Shown here: positions 1-12,900 of the stretch, piece by piece | Numbering within the stretch: position 1 is the stretch's first letter | Layout: every line of letters starts with the position of its first letter | Notes under the pieces: model-generated | Database searches by the model: none | What the model saw: the letters and a program-made list of their open reading frames with translations, nothing else | What the model was told of the DNA's origin: nothing | Made by a program: the position numbers and the translations under genes | DNA from: Siniperca chuatsi | Lineage: Eukaryota > Chordata > Actinopteri > Centrarchiformes > Sinipercidae | DNA length: 64,000 bases | Assembly (NCBI RefSeq): GCF_020085105.1 | Contig: NC_058042.1 | Span: 14,834,501-14,898,500, forward strand | Direction of reading: 5' to 3'

Positions 1-396
1 GAGTCCTGGTGGTTCCAAACTTCTTCCATTTACAGATAATGGAGGCCACTGTGCTCATTGGGACCTTCAATGCTGCAGAAAATTTTCTGTACCTTTCCCC
101 CAGATCTGTGCCTCGATACAATCCTGTCTCGGAGGTCTACAGACAATTCCTTGGACTTCATGGCTTGGTTTGTGCTCTGACATGCACTGTTAACTGTGGG
201 GCCATATAATAGACAGGTGTGTGCCTTTCCAAATCATCTCCAATCAAGTTGCAGAAACATCTCAACTATGATCAGTGGAAACAGGATGCACCTGAGCTCA
301 ATTTTGAGTGTGATGGCAAAGGCTGTGAATACTTATATACATGTGATTTTTTCGGTTTTTAGTGAAGTGCTGTGAATACTTTCCGGATGCACTGTA
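1..396. mobile_element. Tc1/mariner-type DNA transposon relic, one end
   Basis: This stretch matches from memory the non-coding terminal part of a very common fish Tc1-like element. The terminal repeat ends ACTTTCCGGATGCACTG at 394, followed by the TA target at 395-396. The rest of the element lies left of the window. The 66-codon open frame in it is not a protein gene. It sits in an eif3j intron. Confidence 0.75.
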
Positions 397-581
397 CACT
401 TCATTTTTGCCCACCCCTCAGAAGTTGAAGTTGTTCTGGTTTAACTCACTCTTAAGTAAAAGTATTCGGTAGTTGTACAGTTTCATTTATACAAAAAGGG
501 AAGTAGTGTGTATTGTAGAAGACTACTAAATGTTTGCTATAAAAAAAGGAACAAGAGTTTTCACATTTGATCCTTTCTTAC

Positions 582-3500
582 CAAAAGCATCTTTTGCTAG
601 CTCCAAGTCTGCAGCTTCCTGTAATTGTTTCACTCTTAACTTCTCTGCGAGTTGTTCTTCAATAGTGAGCTCCGCTTGCTGTAATAACAGATGCCACAAA
701 GTCTAAATTAAAACATTATTAGAGATGACAGAGAGGACAACGGTTTTGTGTATTATATAGTTAAAAAAAAAACAAAAAAAAAAAAAACTCACTTTATCCT
801 GCAACTCTCTCTCCTTCTGCTCCTGCTGTTTTTTCTTTAACCGGTTTTCTTTCTCTTTGATCTTCTCACTCAACCTTTTCTTTTCAGAAACCTTTGTCTC
901 TGAAAATTAAAATAATGGAATATTAAAACATGTGAATTTGCTGAAAAAGCAGACAACTTAGCCACTGATTAACATACATTACAATGCATTATGTTCTTGT
1001 GAAACAGGCGGCAATTAAATACATACCCAGATATACAAATTCTTCAGGGGTTAAAAAGGTGACAAAGAAGCGAATCCCCCAGGGGGGTGCAGTGGCATGC
1101 CCCCCCTGAGGAATTAATGTAAGTATCAGCTTTAAAATGTGGATATTCTAAGAGATAGTAAAATTAATGTGGTTTTTGCTCTTTACAGCTATTGCAACTG
1201 CTGTTTGGTCAATTGACAGGGTGTAGATATGATGTTTAAAAATTAATTTCACAACCACTACAACTAAAAGAAAAAGGTCATTTCAATTCAGCTGTTTTCA
1301 GCAAGCTTGGCATTTGCCCCCTTATCAAGCAACATAATTAGGCTACTGTAACAAGAGTTCCATTTACAACTACAGTAACATAGGTCGATTTTAGCTAGGT
1401 TAAATTTCTGCACCACTGTTTTATTCCCTTATTGTATAGTTTTAGCTTATATTTTATATTTGATCTAGATTTTAGGCTCTACTGTTAGTGTTATCTGTAT
1501 GCACCGGGGGTCTGAGAGTAACGCAATTTCGATTCTCTGTATGTATGTAATGTACGTGTGGAAGAATTGACAATAAAGCAGACTTGACTTGACTAATTAG
1601 TCTCATGTTCCAAAACAAATCCAAAAGCAAAATGTTTAATTACATCATGGTTATGATAGTATTAGCCTTGCTAATATTATCTTAGCATAAAGAAAACTGA
1701 ACCATCGGGGGCTACCGTTAAGATGGCACTTAGGCTGAGGAGTTCAACTTGTGTTGTAATCGTTGGCAAAATGGTAATGTTAGTAATGTTAAACAAGAAG
1801 TCCCAGAGCCCTAACATCAGTAAAATTATACAAGTGGAATTTGGAGCAACAAGTATGCTAGCTAAAGTTAGACTCCATTGAAATAACATTAACACCTAAC
1901 GTTACATCCAAATTGTGATGGCTAGCGTTCGCTAAATCAAAACAACTCAACCGTATCAGGCTAATTTAACAAGCTTGACATATTGTCATATCAGCCAATT
2001 AAGGTTATATAACACTAGATTCTTAAGGCTTGCGGGTAGTTAAAATCTGACCTCCCAGAGATATCCCTCTTCAGTTTTCACTCTTCTCAGGTGCATTGCA
2101 CGTGCCAAGCACAGAAGCAAGAAGACTTTTTTTTGACAACTCAGAAGGCATGGTTATCATTTCATTCCCTGTGACTCTGTCCTCGCAGACCTAGACTGAC
2201 CACCCTAATTTCAAAAACTCATAGGATCTACATAAATCACACAAATTACCTATTTTGCAGCCCTGCATACCTGTTTTTGTCATCTCTGCTTTTTTCTCCT
2301 CATCTTCATCCTCATCATCCCAGTTGTCCTGTGAACAGAAAATGTGGGATAGTTGCCATCTTATTATGCAGCCTTCGCAGTGTTGTGGAAAAAATAAATA
2401 AAAAACATTAATTGAGCCAAATGTTAATTAATATTGCAAAAAAAAACATGAGTTAGTTGGAAAGCATGTTTGAATAATGAGGAAATAAACCAACTTTTCA
2501 AACATAACACACAAACAAACTCAGACTTAAGACAAATCAGAGACATGGCAAAAATTCCCATAAACACACACACACACAATGTCCTAATAATTCCAGCACT
2601 TCAATTACAAATCGGTCCTGATTTGAATGAGGAAGTGTTCAGACAGGTTTACAGCCTAAATTAATGCAACTACACATTCATCAAATGTCAGTAAGATCAC
2701 ATTGTGTTGATGTGATTTTATTGTTCTACAAATTTTTGTTGTCAAATGAATGAATCTGAGCAAGCTGTAATTAAAAACTAACAAAATTAGTTATTTTAGT
2801 TTTTCCTTTAAAGAATTTGATCTCATGTAATACTAAACAGGGGAACATGGTTCATTGCTTAGAACATCAGTTTGATTATTTTATGTGTGATTGTGCGTAC
2901 ATCTTCCATATTGTCATATTGTTATTGGAAGATATCAAAGATAATATTGAGATCATGATTTTAACCATAACAGCCCTACTTGACACTGCCTTAAGAAAGC
3001 ACCGCTAGTGCTGGGGACTGATCCAGAAACCAAGTTCAAACAATGCAATTCAAGGTCTGCCAAGTAGTCAGTGGTGTAGTGCAACAATATTCACAATCAT
3101 TTAAATCCTATCCATTACCTTCATTCAACAACTAGCAATAACTAAAACGTCTTTCCCACACTTCTCTGCAAAATTGAATACTTGACAAACTGTAAATGGA
3201 ATAACTAACTCAACTTTACACATTGAGTAATGTGCTTATCTCAGCATACTGTAACAATAGCTCAATACAATCCACTTGGGATTACAAATGAATTTATTTT
3301 GAACGGTAATTACACATTATTAATGTGTTGGTCCTGGTTTGCCACAAACATTTTACCCTGCTTGCTGAATAAGACCGGTTTGTCCTACGGATGCCATGAA
3401 CTCATCGGTTTCTTTAGTTATATGTGACAGAAAACGTAACAATTGAAGAGGCCTCTACCAGCACTTTCCCTGGGTGAATTATCTGAGGTTTCTGGACAGC

Positions 3501-4625
3501 CATCATGTCGACATCCAATCAATAAGCACTTGTATTGCAGTATCAACTGAGCACCAGTTTCCTACTACACGCCTGTTGTAACGTCGGAAAGTTCTAGGCC
3601 TAGTTCTTGGTTGAGTTGAGTCATCAATCCAGATGATGATTTCATCTGACTGTGGCTAAAGTTGGTTAGCAAGCTAACGCTGCCTCATGTTGAACTTATC
3701 CCAAGCCGAGGGAATTCAGGACAGGACACAAATGCTAAGCTCCTATAATCATTTAATGCTACCAACATTGGGCAGTGATGGGATAGCAGTCCACATTAAC
3801 CACACATTACCCATTTACTCCAAACCACTTGAGTTAATGTCGCTATCGTCGAGGGTACCCAACATGAAAGCTCATTTTCAGACTCAAGCTGATATGGGAG
3901 CTAGCGAGTTTGCTAGCTAAATGGCCCGGTAAGGTCAGCTTCAAGCTACGCTATCCAAGAATTACATCGCTTATTGTCAGATTTCAAATAAAAACAAACA
4001 ACATTAGTGTCCCGAAATCAAGCTGAATCCACAACCGTTGACTGGCACGCTGACATGCCCTGTTGCCCTGTAACAGTACGTTACGACAGTTGAAAACCGA
4101 ATAGTAGCATAACGGTAACGTTAGCTAAATTGGAGTTACTACAGGCTGCCTGGGAGCCACATGAGTTAGCCGTCAGCTAGCATGAAGCTAACTCAGGCTC
4201 GGAGGTTAGGCTTGACAGGCAGCCTGAAACCGCGTCGAAGCATGGCATCACAGCGGGGGCGACAATGCTTCAAGCCAACGTTAGCTTGACACTATCCGGA
4301 CCATCTAACCTTAACCAGACAAACGACGGCTGACATAAATCCCATGTGTTTGTCAAGTGTTTGTCATATCAATTTACCTTAACCTCTTCCTCTTCGTCTT
4401 CGCCTTCCCATTTGTCCATCGCTGCCGCCTTTTTAATCGGCTCCTCCGGCTCGAAGGTTTCAGCGTCTGTAAAAACGACAACATGAAATTCGTTAGGCCA
4501 ATCCACATCTAACGAGCGAGTTTGACAATAGCGGAGTGTTAAGTTCGTATAACAAAGACTGTGGGAAGCGGATGATGTACAGATAGCTATCCTTCCCAAC
4601 TTAGTTTCTCACCCCAGTCCGCCAT
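582..4625 (-). CDS. eif3j: eukaryotic translation initiation factor 3 subunit J (5' part of gene)
   Basis: Five coding exons are visible, in transcription order: 4613-4625, 4378-4466, 2271-2328, 793-899 and 582-678. All have GT/AG borders and compatible phases. The protein starts MADWDAETFEPEEPIKK, then an acidic stretch with DKWEGEDEEEEVK and DNWDDEDEDEE, a lysine/glutamate-rich helix (SEKKRLSEKIKEKENR) and LTIEEQLAEKLR...ADLELAKDAF. The order and sequence match vertebrate EIF3J. In that family the acidic N-terminus and charged helix are followed by a C-terminal domain that contacts the 40S mRNA channel. The rest of the protein (about three exons) must lie left of position 1. The start is the only ATG just before a phase-1 donor that joins correctly to WDAE. 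The N-terminus lacks the alanine run I recall in the human protein. The product is a loosely bound eIF3 subunit acting in 40S recruitment and recycling in the cytoplasm. Confidence 0.93.
1400..1594 (+). mobile_element. 3' tail of a retroposon with TTGACT-type repeat end
   Basis: A characteristic fish tail, ACGCAATTTCGATTCTCTGT, leads to GACAATAAAG and then a short tandem tail GACTTGACTTGACT. An AATAAA next to a microsatellite-like end is typical of non-LTR retroposon 3' ends. The left limit is uncertain. It lies in the eif3j intron between 900 and 2270. Confidence 0.55.
2329..4377 (-). other. eif3j intron 2, non-coding
   Basis: This intron separates the second and third coding exons. It holds no recognisable exon or complete transposon. 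Its upstream third contains several TAACGTTAGC-type motifs close to the gene start, discussed under findings. Confidence 0.7.
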
Positions 4626-4856
4626 GTTGGCTGTGTTGGTTGTGTTTGACAGGCTCGCAGTGAAGTCAGTGCTGCAGCCCGTTGGCCACGTTCAGAAACA
4701 GCTCCCACCTTCTGGACGTCACTCTGTGAGCTTGTCTAGTGTCAGACTTCTCTGGACTCAAGCAATATGACACTGATATGGCAACCCGGGTATTTTTATT
4801 TAATTAAATAGTAAACATAAGGAGGGTGATGTGGTGCGCGTGGGTTGGGTAATGTG

Positions 4857-5147
4857 ACATTAATTTAACTAAGTACATTTACTAAAGTACAAATTTAAGG
4901 TACTTCTGCTCCACTACATTTCAGAGGGAAATAATGTACTTTTCACTTCACTACAGTTATTTGACAGCTTTAGTTACTACTTACTTCACATTTTTTAAGT
5001 ACTGCTGAAACGATTAGTCAATTAATCAATTAATCAATTAATCGATTGACAGAAAATTAGTTGGCAACTATTTTGATAATTGTCATTTTTCATGCAAAAA
5101 CATTTCATGGTTCCAGCTTCACAAATGTGAGTATTTGCTTGTTTTCC

Positions 5148-5217
<70 letters not shown>

Positions 5218-5692
5218 TTTAGTTTTGTACTGTTTGCATTGCAAAGGTGTCACTTTGGGCTCTTGAGTAATTGTGAAGGCATTTTTCACTATTTTAAGAA
5301 TTTTTACAAACCAAACAATCAGTCTGTTAATGGAGAAAATAATCAGCAGATAAATCCATAATGAAAATAATCATTAGTTGCAGTCCTACACAAAATAGCT
5401 AAAATGAGCTCCACCTCAAGCAACTACAACAGTAAAATCCTGCTTTTATATTAATGCATGAGTAATAATAATCTAATCATATAATATATATAATAGTACA
5501 ACAGTCACAGGGGACATTTTTCTGCATTAATTACTTTCACTTTTAATACTTTAAGTACATTTTGCTGATTTTACTTACATACTTTTATTTAAGTAACATT
5601 TTCATTGCAGGACTTTTCCTTGTAACAAAGTATTTTTACAGTATTAGTACTTTAACTTAAGTAAAGGATCTGAATACTTCCTCCACCACTAG
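4857..5692. mobile_element. MITE with CAGTGGTGGA-type ends, eroded copy A, interrupted by another repeat
   Basis: The sequence AACTAAGTACATTTACT to TCCTCCACCACTAG is the same family as the copies at 14429 and 23220. The left terminus is eroded. About 400 bases (4996-5395) are foreign to the family: they start CTGCTGAAACGATTAGTC, end GTTGCAGTCCTA, and include a TA microsatellite. This is a nested insertion. It occupies most of the eif3j upstream region. Confidence 0.65.
5155..5214. repeat. (TA)n microsatellite
   Basis: About 30 uninterrupted TA units lie inside the nested repeat of the eif3j upstream region. Confidence 0.97.
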
Positions 5693-6908
5693 TGAGAACC
5701 CACAGGGCAGAGTTTGTAGCACCCCATTCAGTGACAAACTCATTTACACTACTGTATATTAAACAGATGGTACAAACAATCTTATGACAAACAAAATTAT
5801 GAGTCAAGTCAAACCATTAAATAGTAAATCAAAATTATAAGTTAGTAAGTAGGTCAAAATTCTAATAATATGTTTTACTTAGCAAAGTCAGAACCTTGAC
5901 TTACTATCTCATGTTGACTCATCATTTTGATACAATGTCCATAATTGTAATATTTAACTTGACAAAATAAATATAAGTATATACACAAATACATAGTATA
6001 CATAGTATACATAGTTTAATGACTTGGATTAAAATAATGCACTATATTATATTTTCTTGTTGGGAGCTGTATGTCCACATAGCTTATCATATATATAAAC
6101 ATTATACAAACTTGCTGCAGATGTGAGATATTAATGAGAATTGAGAGAAGATCATTTTGAACAATTCCACTGCTAAATGAAAAAATAAACAAACAAAGTC
6201 AATCAGAGGCAGACTGGTTCAGTTTAATAATTTAGGACTATATTTATCACACCAGAAAGTGTGCACAACAACACAAAACTCACACAAAAATATACTGAAG
6301 TTGACCAATAATAATACAATCAGGCCATACTGAGCATTATGTACCTGCTATCTAATCAAGATAACTCACGATAGATATATAAATGTAGCAAACATTACAG
6401 CTCTTACTCTGACAAAAATATTATATAATTTCACAAAAATATCTAACTTTATAGGTTTGCAACACAACGTTGATTTGCTCATAATAACTGTATAATAACT
6501 ATAGTTAAATCTTTTAAGTGTTTGATTTGCTTTTCTGGGTATGGCGTCACATCCCTGAGAAGGATACATCGAGACAGGAGGGCTTCAGATAGGTTTATCA
6601 ATAAATAAATAAATAAATAAGCCAAGTGTAATGACAATAATTCTGTTGGTGTTGGTTGACTTGGTGGATATACTGTGAAAATGTGTTGTTGTTTCCTCAC
6701 TGAATTAAACTATTAATTTGGTTCTTTCAGTGCTGAATGTTGACATGTCAAAGTAATAGTTGCACAAAATATATTACAATCTAATTAAATACATATATAG
6801 CAATCCTGAAGTAAGTGCTGCTTATTTCAAAGAGGTATGGTATTGCACAGATAAATGAGCTTTTCTTGGTTGAGGAGGTGTCTCCTGATCCACCTGGGGT
6901 GAGTGGGG
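5693..6908. other. strc-eif3j intergenic region
   Basis: A/T-rich sequence between the strc stop codon and the transposon relic before eif3j. It includes an (AAAT)n tract at 6598-6620. No coding exon or clear poly(A) signal for strc could be assigned. Confidence 0.6.
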
Positions 6909-9900
6909 TCATGTGCCAGGGTAGGGCAGGACGATCGGCAGCATCAGCAGTCCCAGTATGAGACACAGAGGACTGTGGCTCAGTGCCAGCCCCAGTGACT
7001 TCCCTACAGGAACACAGTGAAAGCAATACAACTGTAGAGCCATGCAAAATACGATCCCTGTGGGTTATTCATAACAAAAACACAGTAAAGACTATTTCAT
7101 TACACTTTCTGGAGTTGTTCAATTCTGATATTCCAGTATTAGTGGCACCTTTCTGTTTCAGAGCTGTTATGACATGATAAAATAACACAATAAATAGAAG
7201 AATACTTATCTCAAGTGAACCTGTTTCTGACTCTTCATATGATGTAGGATTGTTAATCCCAAGAAAGCACATCATCATACATATAAGAAGTTCACAATCA
7301 CTCTCAAGGTAAGTTTTCAAGGTCTGCTGTAAAATAAAGCTCTTACAAATTCCACAAATGTAGCCCATCAAACAGATATATGTGGTTGTGTTGATAACTA
7401 AAGCGCATATAAACGTTCCAGTTGTGTCCCATACGTACCAATTCCACACTACATACCAACCAGTGTTTCGTGTGTAAAATGCATTCATGCTTATTTAAAT
7501 AATATATTATATAATATATTAAATAATATTTTAATATCTGATTTAGGTGACTGCTTGTCACCAATTTTCACCAGGATTGTCTCACTTTTCTACAAGCAAA
7601 ATAAAACATTGCAGCGTTAATAATTATGTGTAGATTAAAACAAATGTTGGGCAGGGGCGTAAAGCGGATGGGCCAATGGCCCCTTCCCTACTACCTACCC
7701 CCCTACTTCTGGCGCCCTTACTCGGACCACACCCATCTTCGAACTCTGTCTTCATTTTGATATCAGCTACACACCTGTAAAGTTTCGTGACTTGCACGGT
7801 TGTGACGCTATCACATTGATGAAATCAGTCCACAGACAGACAAACAGACAAGTACTCAAAACCGCTTCTGTGGTAGTTCCCGCTACAGTAGGTGTCTGCA
7901 GGACCACATTTTGCCATGATGACACACACCGACTCACAAGGTGAAAGCAATACCAAAAATCTACACACAGGGGATTTAACTACACTCATAGATGTCTCTA
8001 TGCATTTTAAATTAGCTTGATTTTTGAGTACGCTGCTGATGGACAAAGGACATACAGTAGAGGAACTACTTACAGCTGTAAAAATATAAACAAATTTACA
8101 GATGATGGTGAGACAGCTTCAGGATGATTTCAGACAAGAAGTAAAGTATTACATCTTTGGAAAAAAACATTTTGCACATTTTCTTTGTAAAGTTTATTTT
8201 GGCAATAGCTTTCTAAAGTCATAGTTGGAGTGATGTTTGTCAGTGCAGATCTTGTATGATTTCCATTTAGTGCAAACATTAAGTACTCTATGTCTAGTAT
8301 GCTAACTTCAAAGATACTATATTATGAATATTAACATATAACATACTGTAGTGTATAGTATTAGTAGTATTAGTATGGAATTGGGACACAACTTCGGTTA
8401 GAGCTTTGAGAGAGGTTGGTTCAAGTTCACCAGATAATTGCTCTTTTTGTTTCTGTTATTGTCTTGTTGAGTGCCTTTGAGTACCTTTTAAAGCACTGTA
8501 CAAATTAAAAACATCATTATTATTATTATTATAAAGTGAACAAGACAAATTAAGTAAGATTATGAAAATCACTTCTTCTTTACAATTATCAGTGGACAAC
8601 AAGAGTTTCAAAGATTTCAGTGGTTCACCTCTGAAGTCTACAGGCCTGTCCTCCCAGGGTGTCAGCACCATAGCCAGAGCTGTCCTCTGAACATCTGACA
8701 GAGCAGAGAGCTGCTCATCAGTTACTGCTGCAGCCTGCTCATAGGAGAACATGCTGATCTGTCTCTGGTGAAACACCACCTTGAGGAAGTGACAGACAGG
8801 GCAGAGAGATGAGATAAAGAGTTGTCAAGATGAATGCACTGACATGAGCACAGATATTTTGGACTCCTGTGAAAGAATGCAATAAATAGCTCTAAAATCC
8901 AAATCATACATATGAGCTTATGAAAAATGTGAAATAGTTTTTATTGAATGTGTACTTACAGCAAACTTATCAGGTGGTATCATTGAGATAGCCACAGGTG
9001 TGATTCCTTCGATTTGCTCTTTCACCAAAGCTGACATAGCGATGTCTGGGAGGCCAGCTGTAAAAAGTGCAAAATGTTTAAAAGAGACTGAAGTAGCGCA
9101 AAAGGTCACCTTAGTCAAAAACACTGGGATCCGGCAATAAGAGAGTGACAGAACATATTTAGAGGGTGTCAAGAAAACAAATAATAAAAACAAGATGGCC
9201 TTAATTTAGGGTTGTGAGCACACATAGCATTTGACTAAGCAACACAAATAAGATATTTGTGCCAGACAGATATAAAGCCAGGTGTCCAATTGACACTTTT
9301 TTCCTAGTATGTAATTTAGTACAGCTGTCTACATTGCAATTAGCTACAGAATGAAAATAAAATTTTCAATTTAGTATTAGTATTAGTGAATATACTGTAG
9401 GTGTGAAAATATTGGAAATTGGTAAGTGAATGTGCAATACCTGCCAGAACTCCGATCTCAATGAAGACATCAGTTCCCCATGAACTTATGGGTCCAAAGG
9501 CAAGCCTGTGGGTCAGCAGCCCAATGAGAACCAGCAGCTGCTCCTCTGAGCAGGACAACCTCAGCTGACCCAGCCAGAGCACCGCCTTACTGCAGCCACC
9601 AGGGAGAGACACAGCACGAGAAGTGTGGGAGGGAGGGGAAATTACTATGACTGAATATTGTCGGCAGCAGAGTGATTAAAGTGTCAAACATCAGGACTCA
9701 ACAGAAGGCATTAAAAAGAGCCTGTAAATGTGTTTTGATCTGCTTACCTGAACTCTACAGCGTTGAAAGAATTCATCTCTGTGGTTTTAGCTCCACACAC
9801 AAAGTATCCCATTGCCACCAGTGTGCTCGAGTCGAGCTGGCTTGGACTCTGCTTGGTGGAGTTTAACACGGTGGTAAACAGTGCAGCCAGCTGGGATGAA

Positions 9901-12900
9901 AATGAAAAAGTCATGATCCAGACATGCTCACACTCAACACACACTCAGTTTATTACTGTAGGTACAACTAACTAAAACTAATGGAGTCTGATACAACAGC
10001 CCTGCAAAAAGTCCTACATTCATGAAGGTTATATTGTTTACTGTTTTTGTGTTTTTAGTGAGGAGTTGATTCAACTTTATGGTCATTTTGAACGCTCTGG
10101 TTTGTTGTGCTGTTGAACTATATTGAGTTATACTTAAAGGTGTTTCTAATATTTAGTCTACTCTCATTGGTCTTAATAGGATAGACAAAATATTAGAAAA
10201 AGAGGTTTGCCTCCACCCTCTGTGTTGTGCGGGCGGTTCTTTTCTGTTTGTTCTGTTGGGTATTATTATCCCACTTATACCATGGCCACTTGCCAAAAAG
10301 CTGCCATATTTAATCAAATTAAAAGTATCAGTCGTTCATTTACAATATGACTGATTTCTGTTTATATCAAACAGATTTTAAATAAAAATTTGTGTGGTTC
10401 TCACTAAGCAGCTATAAGCCTAGAGTTTGATAGTGATGCATTCATTTAGACCGGCAAACAAACACCTGCATCAGAGGTGTCCAGCAATACTGTCTACTAG
10501 ACTACTGACTACTAGAAAAATGAATTGACATCTGTCTGTTAATCAGAACCTCGGTGGTCATTTTTAAAACATAATAGTTTTTATATGTTAAAACAAAAAC
10601 TGTCAAAAAGTCAGATTCTGGTCTTAACTCAACCAAATATGTAGAGTAGTTGATGCGGCCTGTATAGTAAATCTATGTGATATGTTAACTGCTGCGGGCA
10701 GAGCAGCTACCTGTCTGTTGCTCCAGGCACTGATGGCACCCATAGCAGCGATGCTCCTTCGCTCAGTCAGTCGTAGGCTGCTCAGCTCCTCTATTGACAG
10801 CTCTATCGCTATTCCACCCAGCTGTGAGATCACAGACTGGGTGAAGGATGAGACGCTGCCATATATCTGCATACACACATGTCATTCCAGAGGGACCCAG
10901 TAAATACAGAGCAGACATACGGTATTAAGACCTGGGCTGAGGAGGGAAAACTACAGCCAGACTGTACAGCCTCTGAGAGGTTGTTAAATGGACTAAAGTA
11001 GACTACAAATGAATCTCACCTGTTTGACTTTCTTGAGCACCTGGCTGCGTTGGTAGGGTGCAAGGAATGGGTCATGACCCATCAGCTCCAGACAGTTGGA
11101 GAAGGCCGATGAAGACATGCTTGTCAGACTGTTAGAGGTCCAGGCAGATGGAGCTGTTGTACGCAGAATCTCACAGGTAGGAACCATAGGAGTCGCTGGC
11201 AAAGGCAGACACAAATATCTGATCAGGAGACGCTGTTCATTGTTAATTTCATATACTTTATTTAAACAAAAAAATAATAATCTGAAACAATAATTTTGAC
11301 ACGATTGCCGTACATTAAAGGATTAGTTTGACATTGGACATGGAGCATCGCGCTGACGGCAAGACTCCAGGAAGTAACTGCGCGTGATTAAGAAATAGTT
11401 CACACACAAACCCCCCATGTAAGACCACAATGTGCTTTTTTTACCCTTTGTTTTTATACAGATTAAACAAACAAGTTATAACGTGTTAGTTAATGAGCTT
11501 TATAGATACTATAAGTGGATTTTGTTAATCTTTTGGACCAGGCTAGCCGTTTTCCCCTGTTTCCAGTCTTTGTGCTAAGCTAAGCTAACCAGCTGCTGGC
11601 TGTCAACTTATATTGAACAGACAAATATGACTCTGCAAGAAAGCAAATAAGTGTATTTTCAAAAATGTTGAACTATGACTTTGATAACAGTCTGTTTGCT
11701 TGAAGGCTCTCATATTACTGCCTTGGTTGCAGAAGCTGACATATAGTGTAATTCCCCAAATGTCAAACTATTCCTTTAGAGTACCATCAGGGGTTATTTA
11801 TTTCAGAGATTTTAGGAACCAAAGTGATGCTCACGTGACACAGGATTTATTTTGAGGAAGCCCAGGAAAAACTGAAGAACAAACTGCTGCTTTTCAAAAA
11901 ATCTGCTCCTCTCGTTCTCATCTGCACAGTGGATTCCCACATCCCCACGCTCCCACCGACGCTGGCTCATGAATAGCTTCTCTATACGCCCCACAGTCAT
12001 CAACGCCTGTGGGAACACAAACAGAGACACACATATGCACATGTAGAGACACAGACACACCCTGATAGTTTACGGGAAAACAGGAACTTCACCACCTGAT
12101 CCTGACACCTACTGGAGATGTGACACCTGAAGGATTTATTTACAGCCTTTGTTGGCCTAACCTGCCATGGCATCAAATAACAATCCCAACACCTCACTAT
12201 GGATTTCTGGACATCGAATGAATCTGTTACAGGAATTGAGTTTTAAATTTTCCTCAATCTGAGGAGCAAACTGTCCAATCTCAGGAACAAATACGATGTA
12301 ATACCAAATGAATAAAAATAGAGCAGTAAACTCACCAGGGAAATCTCCTGCAGTTTGTTGTCAGGCAGGAAGAAGAGAAACCGATCCACCTGACTGAGTG
12401 TTGTCTGGTTCCAGTTCTTCATTGGGCTGTGAGGAAACAGAAGAACACTTCATCATCTTTCCACAGTTTTCTGCTGTGTGAATAGCTGGAATGCAAAGAG
12501 CTTTTGTCATATGAAACCTCTCTATATAAGTTTGATAATGTTTTCCCTCTTATCTTTAAACTTACATGTCTCACTCTATAGGTTGAGGAAATCTCACAAA
12601 CTGGATAAACTCTAAAAATGTACATCATTATGAGGCTGATTTCTTAAGTTTGCTTGGTTGGATCTTGAATCTGAAAATTAGCTGATTAACTCAGTTCTCA
12701 TAATGGCAAAATATCATATATATATAAAGCCAAATTTGCAAATAACACACCCACTTTTTATGTTTTTTATAACGAATTCTGGTTGTACTGCAAATTTAGA
12801 AGCTGCAACAGAATTGTTGACGTGTATAATTATAGGAATTCATAGAGCCTGACTGTATTTACCTTTTCATTTAAATAGAAGACCAATTTATGTTTTATTT

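Noticed and set aside
9-209. 66-codon open frame at the left edge
   Set aside because: It lies in the non-coding terminal part of a Tc1-like relic and does not resemble a transposase.
7069-7488. 139-codon open frame on the minus strand in the last strc intron
   Set aside because: It has no recognised domain, its composition looks like A/T-rich intron translation, and strc reads correctly without it.
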